From contig DALYJJ010000006.1 in the NCBI GenBank assembly GCA_031969915.1, forward strand, positions 14,476 to 78,475: a DNA stretch of 64,000 bases, in the 5' to 3' direction. Below the pieces are notes generated by a model. It made no database searches. It was given only the letters and a program-made list of their open reading frames with translations, and was not told where the DNA came from. Position 1 is the first letter of the stretch, and every line of letters begins with the position of its first letter. A program made the translations under genes and the position numbers. This document shows positions 34,352 to 42,786 of this stretch, piece by piece. Source of the DNA: DALYJJ01 sp031969915. Lineage in GTDB: Bacteria; Acidobacteriota; Terriglobia; Bryobacterales; Bryobacteraceae.

Positions 34352-34397
34352 TGATTCGCTCGACCTGACGCAGCGCAGGATTTCGCCGGCCCTGTGA
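34341..34397 (+). pseudogene. 5' stub of a HepT-type HEPN toxin gene
   Basis: Starting inside the end of the MNT gene, MRRDDSLDLTQRRISPAL then TGA. The first residues match the usual HepT start (MRRDDxLxL...), and the position and overlap are as in MntA-HepT operons. The rest, including the RxxxH HEPN motif, is deleted. Confidence 0.45.
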
Positions 34398-34457
34398 GCC
34401 AAAGGCGGCATTCGCCTCGCGTACAATGTCAACAGCCCACCACAGAGGAGACAACGT

Positions 34458-35123
34458 ATGTCCAATGGCACGAGTATGCCCCGGATCGGCGATCCGGCCC
34501 CCGATTTCACAGCCGTCACCACGCATGCCGGAGCGATGAAGTTCAGCGAGTGGCAGGGCGATTCCTGGGTCGTCCTGTTCTCTCACCCGGCGGACTTCAC
34601 GCCCGTCTGTTCCACCGAACTGACGGAGTTCGCGCGCCGCGCCGCTGAATTCAAGGCTCTCAACGCGAAGCTCATCGGGCTGAGCGTGGACAGCGTGCAC
34701 TCGCACCTGGCCTGGATTCAAAATCTGAAGCAGATTATGGGCGTCTCGATCGAATACCCGATGATCGCGGACCTGGACATGAAGGTGGCTCAGCTCTACG
34801 GCATGATCCATCCGGGCGCGAGCGTAACCGCCACCGTGCGCGCGGTGTTCATCATTGACCCGAAGCATGTGATTCGCGCCATCGTGTACTACCCGATGAA
34901 CGCGGGCCGCAACGTCGACGAGATCGTGCGCATCATCACCGCGCTGCAAACCGCCGACACCAACGCGTGCGCGCTGCCGGTGAACTGGAGGCCGGGCGAC
35001 AAGGTGGTGGTGCCGCCGCCGAAGACCATGGCCGAAGTCGCCGAGCGCGAATCCCACCGCGGCAAGGATTACGACGTGAAGGACTTCTACCTCTCGCTTC
35101 GCGAGGGCCCGAAGGCCGGCTAG
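34458..35123 (+). CDS. 1-Cys peroxiredoxin (Prx6/AhpC type)
   Basis: Reduces hydrogen peroxide and organic peroxides. The 221-residue protein has the peroxidatic Cys51 in PADFTPVCSTELTEFARR, the arginine/threonine environment of the Prx6 group, and the C-terminal extension KDYDVKDFYLSLREG. The start is fixed by GAGGAG seven bases upstream. It is followed after 17 bases by a persulfide dioxygenase-rhodanese gene in the same direction, so the two are probably co-expressed for oxidant and reactive-sulfur control. Confidence 0.92.
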   Translation: MSNGTSMPRIGDPAPDFTAVTTHAGAMKFSEWQGDSWVVLFSHPADFTPVCSTELTEFARRAAEFKALNAKLIGLSVDSVHSHLAWIQNLKQIMGVSIEYPMIADLDMKVAQLYGMIHPGASVTATVRAVFIIDPKHVIRAIVYYPMNAGRNVDEIVRIITALQTADTNACALPVNWRPGDKVVVPPPKTMAEVAERESHRGKDYDVKDFYLSLREGPKAG

Positions 35124-35140
35124 CGCGAGCGGGAGGCTTC

Positions 35141-36487
35141 GTGTATTTCGAGCAGTTCTATCTGGGCTGCCTCGCTCACGCCTCGTACCTGCTGGGGTCC
35201 GAGGGCGAGGCAGCCGTGGTGGATCCACAGCGCGATGTCGATATCTACCTGGCGGCCGCGTGCGAAGCGGGTCTCACGATCCGCGCGGTGATCGAAACGC
35301 ATCTGCACGCGGACTTCGTCTCCGGCCACCAGGAACTGGCGGAGCGAACGGGTGCGCAGGTGTACATCGGCGCGCAGGCGGGCGCGCGCTTTCCCCACGT
35401 TCCCGTGCACGACGGCGACCTGCTCCGGGTCGGCCGGGCCGTGCTGCGCTTTCTGGAAACGCCGGGCCACACTCCGGAGAGCATCTCCGTTCTGGTGACC
35501 GATCCGGAGCGTGCAGCGGAACCGTTCGCGGTTCTCACCGGCGACACCTTGTTTATCGGCGACGCCGGCCGTCCGGACCTGTCGGCGGAGCACACGCCGC
35601 AGGAGCTCGCCGGCCTGCTCTACGAATCGCTGCACGGGAAGCTGCTGAAGCTGCCGGATGACGTCGAGGTCTATCCGGCGCACGGCGCGGGCTCGCTCTG
35701 CGGGCGGCAGATCGGAACCGAACGCTCGTCCACTATCGGGCGCGAACGGAGGACAAACCCCGCGCTGCGGCCGATGGACAAAGAGGCGTTCATCCGCTAC
35801 CTGACCGACGATCTGCCGGACCGCCCGGATTATTTTGCGCGCGAGGTGGAGATCAACCGCTCCGGGGCCGGCGCCATCGCGGCGCTGCCCCCGCTCCGCG
35901 CGCTCAGTTGGGCGGAGGCGGAGCCGCTGCTGGAGCAGGGCGCGATCCTGTTGGACGTGCGCCCCGCCTCAGCCTATGCGGGCGGACACATTCGCGGCGC
36001 GGTGCACATCGGACTCGGCGGGCAGTTCGCATCGTGGGCCGGGATTCTGCTGGGCGTGGATGCCCGGCTGATCCTGGTGGGCGAGGATTGGGAGCAGGCG
36101 CGCACGCGGCTGGCGCGCGTGGGGATTGAGGACGTGGCCGGCTATCTTACGGACGGCCCCGCCACTCTAACCACGCCGCAGGTGAGCGTTCAGGATTTGC
36201 AGGCGCTGATGGCTGAGGGCGGGCTTACCGTGCTCGATGTCCGCCGTGCCGCGGAGTGGGAAGCAGGACACCTCGCCGGTGCGCGGCTGGCGCCCCTCCA
36301 ACAGTTGGCGAAGGAGGCCGGTCCGCTGGATCGCACGGCCCTCACGGCCGTTCACTGTAAGAGCGGGTACCGCAGTGCGATCGCCGTTTCCCTGCTGGAG
36401 AAAGCCGGGTTCGAGCGCGTGGTGAACGTGACCGGCGGCTTCGACGCGTGGGCGACGGCGGGACTGCCGGTCTCCGTGGGGCGGTAG
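35141..36487 (+). CDS. Persulfide dioxygenase-like MBL-fold protein with two rhodanese domains
   Basis: An N-terminal metallo-beta-lactamase domain of the ETHE1/Blh type: FYLGCLAHASYLLGSEGEAA, ETHLHADFVSGHQELAERTG, FLETPGHTPESISVL, LFIGDAGRPDL, VYPAHGAGSLCG. Two rhodanese domains follow. The first (ILLDVRPASAYAGGHIRGAV) has no Cys at the active-site loop (LILVGEDWEQA). The second has VHCKSGYRSAIAVSLL with the Cys. The protein probably oxidises glutathione persulfide to sulfite and handles sulfane sulfur. The start is GTG, with GGGAGG four bases upstream, just after the peroxiredoxin gene. Confidence 0.88.
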   Translation: MYFEQFYLGCLAHASYLLGSEGEAAVVDPQRDVDIYLAAACEAGLTIRAVIETHLHADFVSGHQELAERTGAQVYIGAQAGARFPHVPVHDGDLLRVGRAVLRFLETPGHTPESISVLVTDPERAAEPFAVLTGDTLFIGDAGRPDLSAEHTPQELAGLLYESLHGKLLKLPDDVEVYPAHGAGSLCGRQIGTERSSTIGRERRTNPALRPMDKEAFIRYLTDDLPDRPDYFAREVEINRSGAGAIAALPPLRALSWAEAEPLLEQGAILLDVRPASAYAGGHIRGAVHIGLGGQFASWAGILLGVDARLILVGEDWEQARTRLARVGIEDVAGYLTDGPATLTTPQVSVQDLQALMAEGGLTVLDVRRAAEWEAGHLAGARLAPLQQLAKEAGPLDRTALTAVHCKSGYRSAIAVSLLEKAGFERVVNVTGGFDAWATAGLPVSVGR

Positions 36488-36549
36488 CGTTCGATGGGCG
36501 CGCCGCACCGAAGCGGCCCCCCGGCGCGTGTGTCATGCTGTTGGGCGCC

Positions 36550-37635
36550 ATGCGTATCGCCGCCCTGCTTCCGTTCTGTCTCGCCGTGCCGCTGACGGCA
36601 CAGGAGACCCCGCTTCGTCTCGCCATCGCCGGCCTGGTGCACGGCCACGTCACGGGATTCCTGAAGGGCGGCGTGGAGCGCAAGGACGTGGCCATCGTCG
36701 GTGTGTTCGACCCCGACCGGAGCTTGCACGAAAAATACGGAAAACGTTTCGGGCTAGCCGCGCCGCTGTTCTACACCGATCTGGGCGCGATGCTCGACGC
36801 CGTCAAGCCGGAGGCCGTGGCGGCGTTCACGGATACGTTCGATCACGTGAAGGTGGTGGAGGAGGCGTCGCGCCGCGGGATCACGGTGATGATGGAGAAG
36901 CCGCTGGCGGTGAGCGTGGAGCACGCCCGCGCGATCGAGCGCGCCGCGGCAAAGGGCAAGATCCAGGTGATCGTCAACTACGAGACCACCTGGTACCGCA
37001 GCCACGGCGAACTGTGGCGGTTCTTCAAGGAGCAGAAGGCCGGCGGCGCAATTCGCAAGATGGTGGCCATGGACGGCCACATGGGGCCGCGCGAGATCGG
37101 CGTCCCGCCCGAGTTCTTCGAATGGCTCACCGACCCGGTACGCAACGGCGCGGGTGCGCTCTACGATTTCGGCTGCTATGGCGCGAATCTGATGACCTGG
37201 CTGATGGACCACCAGCGTCCGGTTTCGGTGATGGCCATGACCGCGCGAAACAAGCCCGCGATCTACCCGAAGGTGGACGACGAAGCGACCATCCTGGTGG
37301 AGTATCCGGGCGCGCAGGGCATCATTCAGGCTTCCTGGAACTGGCCTTACAATCGCAAGGACTTCGAAGTGTACGGAGCGGGCGCGTACGCGCACGCGAT
37401 CGGGGGAAATACGGTGCGCCGCAGGCTGGATGCGAAGGCGGCGGAGGAGACAGTGACTCCCCAGGATCTGCCCGCGGAGGAGCGCGACCCGCTCACCTAT
37501 CTGCGCGCGGTGGCGCGCGGACGCAACCCGGCGCGGACTCTTTCGTCGCTCGAGAATAACGTCATCGTGACGGAGATCCTGGAGGCGGCGCGCGAGTCCG
37601 CGCGCACCGGCAAGCGGGTGACGCTCCGCCGCTAG
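36550..37635 (+). CDS. Exported Gfo/Idh/MocA-family oxidoreductase
   Basis: A 361-residue NAD(P)-dependent oxidoreductase with signal peptide (MRIAALLPFCLAVPLTAQ). It has LAIAGLVHGHVTGFLKGGVE, GITVMMEKPLAVSVEHARAI (the EKP motif), and DFGCYGANLMTWLMDHQRPV. The dinucleotide loop is GLVHGHV rather than GxGxxG, so cofactor use is uncertain. Exported members are frequent in Acidobacteriota and probably act on glycosides. ATG 36535 (MLLGAMRIAALL) is an alternative start. Confidence 0.8.
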   Translation: MRIAALLPFCLAVPLTAQETPLRLAIAGLVHGHVTGFLKGGVERKDVAIVGVFDPDRSLHEKYGKRFGLAAPLFYTDLGAMLDAVKPEAVAAFTDTFDHVKVVEEASRRGITVMMEKPLAVSVEHARAIERAAAKGKIQVIVNYETTWYRSHGELWRFFKEQKAGGAIRKMVAMDGHMGPREIGVPPEFFEWLTDPVRNGAGALYDFGCYGANLMTWLMDHQRPVSVMAMTARNKPAIYPKVDDEATILVEYPGAQGIIQASWNWPYNRKDFEVYGAGAYAHAIGGNTVRRRLDAKAAEETVTPQDLPAEERDPLTYLRAVARGRNPARTLSSLENNVIVTEILEAARESARTGKRVTLRR

Positions 37636-37934
37636 TGGACCGGTTCCGGGTCGGGCAGCCAGCAATAGCCGGCGCGCACGATGGTCTTGATGGCCGCCGA
37701 CGTTTCGGCGCCGAGCTTCCGCCGCAGGCGTTGTACGTGGACGTCCACGGTCCGCGTCTTGGCTCCTTCGCCGTACTTCCATACCGTCCGAAGCAAGGTT
37801 TCGCGCGAAACGCAGCGGCCCGCGTTCTGCATGAGCACGGCCAGCAGTTCGCGCTCCTTCCGCGTAAGGCGAACACGTGACGTGAACTTCTGGACAGGCG
37901 GAATCAACGCGGCAGACATAACGGTTGAAGTCAT
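37632..37934 (-). CDS. Stand-alone OmpR-type winged-helix DNA-binding protein
   Basis: About 100 residues: VRLTRKERELLAVLMQNAGR, CVSRETLLRTVWKYGEG, TRTVDVHVQRLRRKLGAE, IKTIVRAGYCWLPD. This is the C-terminal trans-reg domain of response regulators without a receiver domain. ATG 37934 (MTSTVMSAALIPP) is chosen because GGGGAAGG lies six bases upstream. It overlaps the oxidoreductase gene by four bases, convergent. A sensor kinase gene lies 170 bases further on, without a receiver protein of its own. Confidence 0.8.
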   Translation of the reverse strand: MTSTVMSAALIPPVQKFTSRVRLTRKERELLAVLMQNAGRCVSRETLLRTVWKYGEGAKTRTVDVHVQRLRRKLGAETSAAIKTIVRAGYCWLPDPEPVH

Positions 37935-38105
37935 TGCAAACCTTCCCCTTCTTTCGTTGTTCTGCCCTGTTTGGCCACACGGCGGCAGCGCCCCGCGCGC
38001 CATCCGCTCCGGTGGTGAACAACCCCGAGTAACAGTTATGACGTAGCAACCGGGGATTTGTTCGCGAGAAAGTGACGAACGGTGACTGGGGTGGGGCGAA
38101 ATGGA

Positions 38106-39230
38106 CTAGCTCTTCGGCAAATGGAGGAGGACGCGGAAAATGGAGCCTTTTCCGGACTCGCTTTCGACGCTCACACGGCCACCGTGTTCGTCGACGATTT
38201 TGGCCACGATGGCCAGGCCGAGGCCGACGCCGTCGGGCTTGGTGGTGAAGAACGGGTTGAAGATGAACTCGCGGTGTTTGTCATCGATCCCGCTGCCCCG
38301 GTCGATGACAGCGATTTCGACGCCGCGGTCGAGGGCGCGCGTCTTGATGGTGACGGTCGACTCGGGAGGCGACGCCTGGCAGGCGTTGAGCGCCAGATTG
38401 TAGATTACGCGTTCCATCAACTCCCGGTCCGCGGGCACGGGGCGGACCTCGGGACTGTAATTCTTGTAGATCGCCACGGGGAGCGGCGGTTGGTGGCGCT
38501 TCACCTGTTCCACCGCCGCGTCGATGATCTCGTGCAGGTCACAGGGCTTGAGGGCAAGCGACAACGGGCGGGCAAATTGCAGGAAGCGGGTGATCAACGA
38601 ATTGGTGCGATCGACTTCGGAGGAGATGAAGCCTACCAATTCCCGGGAGACCTCGTCGTGGGGAAGGGACTTGCCGAGCATCTCCGCGGACGCCTTGATC
38701 GTGCCCAGCGGATTTCGCAACTCGTGCGCGAGGCCGGCGGTGAGTTGTCCGAGCGCGGCCAGGCGGTCCGAGCGGCGTACCGCTTCCTCCGCGGCCCGCA
38801 GGTCCGAGTTCGCCTTTTCCAATTGCAGGGCGGCGGCCTGGTAGCGTTTGGCCTCGACGCGGTTGGCGTGCGAGAGCCGGTAGGTGAGGTAGCCGACCAC
38901 CGGCAGGAACATCACCCGCACGATGACCTCCCGCAACTCGCTGGGTGGGATCTCGTATTCGAACTGCGGGACAAAGAGCAGGAACGAAAGGTACCCGGCG
39001 CAGGCGAGCAGGGTGAAGACGAGCGTGCCCAGAGGGCCCAGCGTGGTTCCGGCCGAGACCACGGGGAGCAGCAGGATGGCGTAGTAGGAACTGAAGATGG
39101 TCCCCGTGACGCCGATCAACAGGTAGCCGAGGAGCAACTTGACGGCGATCGAGACGAGGTTTCCGCGAGGGGTGTTGAAGTAGGGAATTCGCGGTTCGAG
39201 CACCTGCAGCAGGGCCAGCGCGGTGAGCAT
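38106..39230 (-). CDS. Membrane sensor histidine kinase
   Basis: An N-terminal membrane region with about five helices (LLGYLLIGVTGTIFSSYYAI, GTLVFTLLACAGYLSFLLFV, VRVMFLPVVGYLTYRL), a coiled coil, H-box LTAGLAHELRNPLGTIKASA, N-box NLALNACQAS, and G-boxes IDRGSGIDDK and FFTTKPDGVGLGLAIVAKI. The frame continues upstream with hydrophobic coding-like sequence (LRPQDLVWLLLFSALALVSP) to a stop at 39347. It holds no ATG, GTG or TTG, but an ATC (39341-39339) follows GGGGGAGG by eight bases, so translation may start there. The ligand is unknown; NtrB-like kinases have this form. Confidence 0.85.
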   Translation of the reverse strand: MLTALALLQVLEPRIPYFNTPRGNLVSIAVKLLLGYLLIGVTGTIFSSYYAILLLPVVSAGTTLGPLGTLVFTLLACAGYLSFLLFVPQFEYEIPPSELREVIVRVMFLPVVGYLTYRLSHANRVEAKRYQAAALQLEKANSDLRAAEEAVRRSDRLAALGQLTAGLAHELRNPLGTIKASAEMLGKSLPHDEVSRELVGFISSEVDRTNSLITRFLQFARPLSLALKPCDLHEIIDAAVEQVKRHQPPLPVAIYKNYSPEVRPVPADRELMERVIYNLALNACQASPPESTVTIKTRALDRGVEIAVIDRGSGIDDKHREFIFNPFFTTKPDGVGLGLAIVAKIVDEHGGRVSVESESGKGSIFRVLLHLPKS

Positions 39231-39404
39231 TTCAATCTCTGCCGGGCTTTGCCGCGGGCTGACCAGCGCCAGGGCTGAGAACAGGAGCAGCCAGACGAGA
39301 TCCTGCGGGCGTAGGAGGCGGCGGAGGAGTACGGCGTCGATGCGCTACACCTCCCCCGAGTGCGGGTGCGACTGTGCCACAATGAGATTCTAGCCTGTCG
39401 TTTC

Positions 39405-41183
39405 ATGAGTCATCCCAGCCTCCCGAATCTCGCTCCCGCAGATAGCGCCGTGCCCGAAGCGGATTCGAACAACCCAACCACTGGCGCGCAAGCGGAGACC
39501 ACCGCCGTCGAGGAGCCCTCGTTCGGCGACATCCTTTCCGAATACGAAGAAGCTCACAAGGCGCACGGCGAAGCCGGCGGACCGAAGGCCCTGGAGGGCC
39601 GCGTGATCGCCGTCACCGCCGAAGCCGTGTTTGTCGACGTCGGGCGGAAGATGGAGGGCGTGATTCCGTTAGAGAGCCTCCGGCTGCCGGCCGGCGAGCC
39701 GCCTCTGAAGCCGGGCGACGTGCTGCTTGTGAACATCACGGGCCTCACGCCCGAAGGCAACTACCAATTGTCCACGGTGCGGGTGGAGCGGCCCAAGGAT
39801 TGGAGCGGGCTGCAAACCGCGTTCGCCGAGAAACGGGTGATCGCGGGCCAGGTGGAGGAAGTGGTGAAGGGCGGACTGCGCGTGGACATCGGCGTGCGCG
39901 CCTTCATGCCCGCCTCGCGCAGCGGCGCGCGCGATGTGCCCGACATGGAGAAACTGGTCGGGCAGGAAATCCGCTGCCGGATCACGAAGCTCGACGTGGA
40001 GAAGGAAGACGTGGTGGTGGACCGCCGCGTAGTGCTCGAGGAAGAGGCCAAGCAGGCGCGGGAGCAGGCGTTCTCCACATTGGCCGAGGGACAGGTGGTC
40101 CGCGGGACGGTGCGCAGCATCACCGAGTTCGGGGCATTCGTCGACCTGGGCGGCGTGGATGGTCTGCTGCACGTCACCGACATGTCGTGGGGGCGTGTGG
40201 GCAAGCCGGCGGACCTGGTTTCGGTGGGCGACCAGGTGGACGTCAAGATCCTCAAGATCAACCCGGACACCAAGAAGATCTCCCTGGGCATGAAGCAGCT
40301 TCAGCCGGACCCGTGGTCACAGGCGGTGGCGACGCTCAAGGTGGGGGATCGGGTGAAGGGTACCGTGGCGCGGTTGGCGGACTTCGGCGCGTTCGTCGAG
40401 TTGCTTCCGGGTGTCGACGGCCTCATTCACGTGAGCGAGATGTCCTGGTCGAAGAAGATTCGCAAGCCGGCGGACGTGTTGAAGACGGGCGAATCGGTGG
40501 ACGTCGTGGTGCTCGGCGTGAGCCCCGCGGAGAAGCGGATCTCTCTGGGCCTGAAGCAGGCGTTGGGCGATCCGTGGGACGAAGTCCCGGCCAAGTATCC
40601 GGTGGGCGCGGTGGTGGAAGGGCCGGTGAAGAACCTGGCGCCGTTCGGCGCGTTCGTGGAACTCGGCGATGGGATCGAAGGCATGATCCACATCGGCGAT
40701 ATCAGCCGCGAGAAGCGCTTGGATCACCCGCGCGAGATGCTGTCCACCGGCCAGGTGGTGAAGGCGCAGGTGCTGGAGATCGATCGCGAGCGGCGGCGCC
40801 TTCGTCTGGGAATGAAGCAACTGGAGCCGACCCAGGCCGACCACTTCATGGCCGAGCACAAGCCGGGCGACACGGTGACCGGGCGGGTGGTGGAAGTGCA
40901 CCAGGGCCGGGCGAAGGTGGAACTGGGAGAAGGCGTCCACGCCTGGTGCCGCTTTGGAGAGGCGAAGAAGGAAGCCGCGTCGGCGGCCGTTCCCGAAGGA
41001 CCGAAAGCGAGCGTCGGCGACCTGAGCGCCATGCTGGCCGCGAGTTGGAAGGGCGGCCGAAGTCCCGCCGCCGGTTCGGGAGGCGGCACCCCGGGCGGCG
41101 TCCGTCCGGGCCAGGTGCGGAACTTCCGGATCGCCGGCCTGGATCCCGCCAACAAGCGAATTGACCTGGAGTTAGCCGAGTAA
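39405..41183 (+). CDS. rpsA: 30S ribosomal protein S1 family
   Basis: A 592-residue protein with six S1 RNA-binding repeats, for example VVRGTVRSITEFGAFVDLGG, RVKGTVARLADFGAFVELLP and VVEGPVKNLAPFGAFVELGD. S1 helps bring mRNA to the ribosome. The start MSHPSLPNLAPADSAVPEAD is chosen over the in-frame upstream GTG because of the disordered acidic N-terminus seen in other bacterial S1 proteins. The C-terminus has a Gly/Pro-rich linker before a last partial repeat. Confidence 0.85.
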   Translation: MSHPSLPNLAPADSAVPEADSNNPTTGAQAETTAVEEPSFGDILSEYEEAHKAHGEAGGPKALEGRVIAVTAEAVFVDVGRKMEGVIPLESLRLPAGEPPLKPGDVLLVNITGLTPEGNYQLSTVRVERPKDWSGLQTAFAEKRVIAGQVEEVVKGGLRVDIGVRAFMPASRSGARDVPDMEKLVGQEIRCRITKLDVEKEDVVVDRRVVLEEEAKQAREQAFSTLAEGQVVRGTVRSITEFGAFVDLGGVDGLLHVTDMSWGRVGKPADLVSVGDQVDVKILKINPDTKKISLGMKQLQPDPWSQAVATLKVGDRVKGTVARLADFGAFVELLPGVDGLIHVSEMSWSKKIRKPADVLKTGESVDVVVLGVSPAEKRISLGLKQALGDPWDEVPAKYPVGAVVEGPVKNLAPFGAFVELGDGIEGMIHIGDISREKRLDHPREMLSTGQVVKAQVLEIDRERRRLRLGMKQLEPTQADHFMAEHKPGDTVTGRVVEVHQGRAKVELGEGVHAWCRFGEAKKEAASAAVPEGPKASVGDLSAMLAASWKGGRSPAAGSGGGTPGGVRPGQVRNFRIAGLDPANKRIDLELAE

Positions 41184-41267
41184 CCGAACCGCTTAGCACT
41201 TTCGGTACCTTTTGCGCCGAGGCACGTCAGTTTCCAGTGGAGAAAACCCACGCGTGGATGTGCCAAG

Positions 41268-41888
41268 GTGACCAGTGAAGCAACCCGGACCATCGCGGGA
41301 GTAAAATTGGCCGAACCGATGGATGAGACCGCGCTCATCAGGGCGGCCCAGCAGGGCGACCAGGAGGCCTTCGAGCAACTGGTTCGCTCCTACGATCAGA
41401 ACGTCCTCCGGCTGGCGATGAATCTGCTTCGCTCCGCCGAGGACGCCTATGACGTCTATCAGGAAGCCTTCCTCCGCGTATACAAGAATCTTGGAAATTT
41501 CCGGTTCGATTGCAGCTTCCACACTTGGCTGTATCGCATCGTGACCAACCTGTGCCTGGATCATCTGCGCAAGCGAAAGGTCCGGAAAGAGGAATCGACG
41601 GTGGTGGAGACCTCCGAAGGACCGCTGGACCGGATGACCACCGTCCCGGAGGAGCGGGTGGACGGCGACCCGCAGCGGAAGCTGCTGAGCCATCAACTGC
41701 GGGACCGCATCCAGAACGTGCTGGGCGAACTGACGCCGCGGGAGCGCATGGTGTTTGAGATGAGGCATTATCAGGGGATGCGGCTCCGGGCGATCGGCGA
41801 CGTGTTGGGAACGACCGAGGAAGCCGCGAAGAACTGCCTGTTCCGGGCGACCCAGAAGATGCGGGCGGCGTTGGGAGACTTCGTATGA
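41268..41888 (+). CDS. ECF (RpoE-like) RNA polymerase sigma factor
   Basis: Region 2 is FEQLVRSYDQNVLRLAMNLL, SAEDAYDVYQEAFLRVYKNL, FHTWLYRIVTNLCLDHLRKR. Region 4 is LRDRIQNVLGELTPRERMVF, EMRHYQGMRLRAIGDVLGTT and EEAAKNCLFRATQKMR. It guides RNA polymerase to stress or envelope promoters. Its stop overlaps the anti-sigma gene ATG (ATGA). The start is GTG 41268 or, equally, ATG 41319 (MDETALIRAAQQGD). Confidence 0.9.
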   Translation: MTSEATRTIAGVKLAEPMDETALIRAAQQGDQEAFEQLVRSYDQNVLRLAMNLLRSAEDAYDVYQEAFLRVYKNLGNFRFDCSFHTWLYRIVTNLCLDHLRKRKVRKEESTVVETSEGPLDRMTTVPEERVDGDPQRKLLSHQLRDRIQNVLGELTPRERMVFEMRHYQGMRLRAIGDVLGTTEEAAKNCLFRATQKMRAALGDFV

Positions 41889-42784
41889 ATTGTGAAGATG
41901 TCCGTCGGAATCTGAGCCTGTTCCTGTACGACGAGCTGACGTTGGAGGAAGAGGGGTCGCTCCAGCAGCACTTGGAGACCTGCGCCGGCTGCCAGGCGGC
42001 GCTGGCGGGCGAGCAGGCGCTGCATCGCGAAATGGACCGCGTGGAGGCCGAGGTTCCGGCGGGGCTGCTGGTTACGTGCCGGGGCGGGCTGCGCACTTCG
42101 TTGAAGGCTGCGGCGGCGCCGGTTCGGAAGTCCCTCTGGCGCCGGCTGTTGGATGCGCCGTTGGTGCTGGGTCCGGTGTTGAAGCCGGCGGGCGCGCTGG
42201 CGCTGGTGGCGGTGGGTTTCCTGGGTGCGAAGTTCCTCCCTAACTCGATTCCCGGCGTGCAGGCGGAGTCGCCCGCGGCGAAGGTTCGTTATCTTTCGAC
42301 CGAGCCCGACGGCAGCGTGCGGCTGGTGGTGGATGAGACGCGGCAGCGGACCCTGACCGGGTCGCTCGACGACGACCGGATTCGGGGGCTGTTGCTGGAG
42401 GCGGCGAAGGATCCGGCGAATCCGGGGCTGCGGGTCGAGACGATGGATTTTCTGTGCAAGCGGGGCAGCGAGAACGAAGAGGTGCGGTCGGCGCTGCTGC
42501 ATGCTTTGCAGAGCGACTCGAACGTGGGCGTGCGTCTGAAGGCGCTCGAAGGGCTGAAGCCGTTCGCGGGCGATCCGGAGACCAGGAAGGCGCTGGCGCG
42601 GGTACTGCTCTCCGATGAGAACCCCGGGGTGCGGGCGCAGGCGGTGGATCTGCTGGTGCAGCAGAAGAGCGTGGACACGGTGAGCGTGCTGCAGGAGCTG
42701 ATGCGGCGGGAGTCAAACGACTATATCCGGCTGCGCGGGCAGCGTGCGCTGCGGGACATGAACGCTTCCGTGGAGTCTTTCTAA
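41885..42784 (+). CDS. Membrane zinc-finger anti-sigma factor with periplasmic HEAT repeats
   Basis: The N-terminal ZAS domain has NCEDVRRNLSLFLYDELTLE and QQHLETCAGCQAAL (HxxxCxxC). One membrane helix follows (PAGALALVAVGFLGAKFLP). The extracytoplasmic half consists of HEAT-like repeats (VRSALLHALQSDSNVGVRLK, TRKALARVLLSDENPGVRAQ, VSVLQELMRRESNDYIRLRG). It holds the ECF sigma in check until an envelope signal releases it; the HEAT repeats may bind a partner such as the downstream DUF4097 or PDZ protein. Confidence 0.85.
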   Translation: MNCEDVRRNLSLFLYDELTLEEEGSLQQHLETCAGCQAALAGEQALHREMDRVEAEVPAGLLVTCRGGLRTSLKAAAAPVRKSLWRRLLDAPLVLGPVLKPAGALALVAVGFLGAKFLPNSIPGVQAESPAAKVRYLSTEPDGSVRLVVDETRQRTLTGSLDDDRIRGLLLEAAKDPANPGLRVETMDFLCKRGSENEEVRSALLHALQSDSNVGVRLKALEGLKPFAGDPETRKALARVLLSDENPGVRAQAVDLLVQQKSVDTVSVLQELMRRESNDYIRLRGQRALRDMNASVESF

Positions 42785-42786
42785 CG

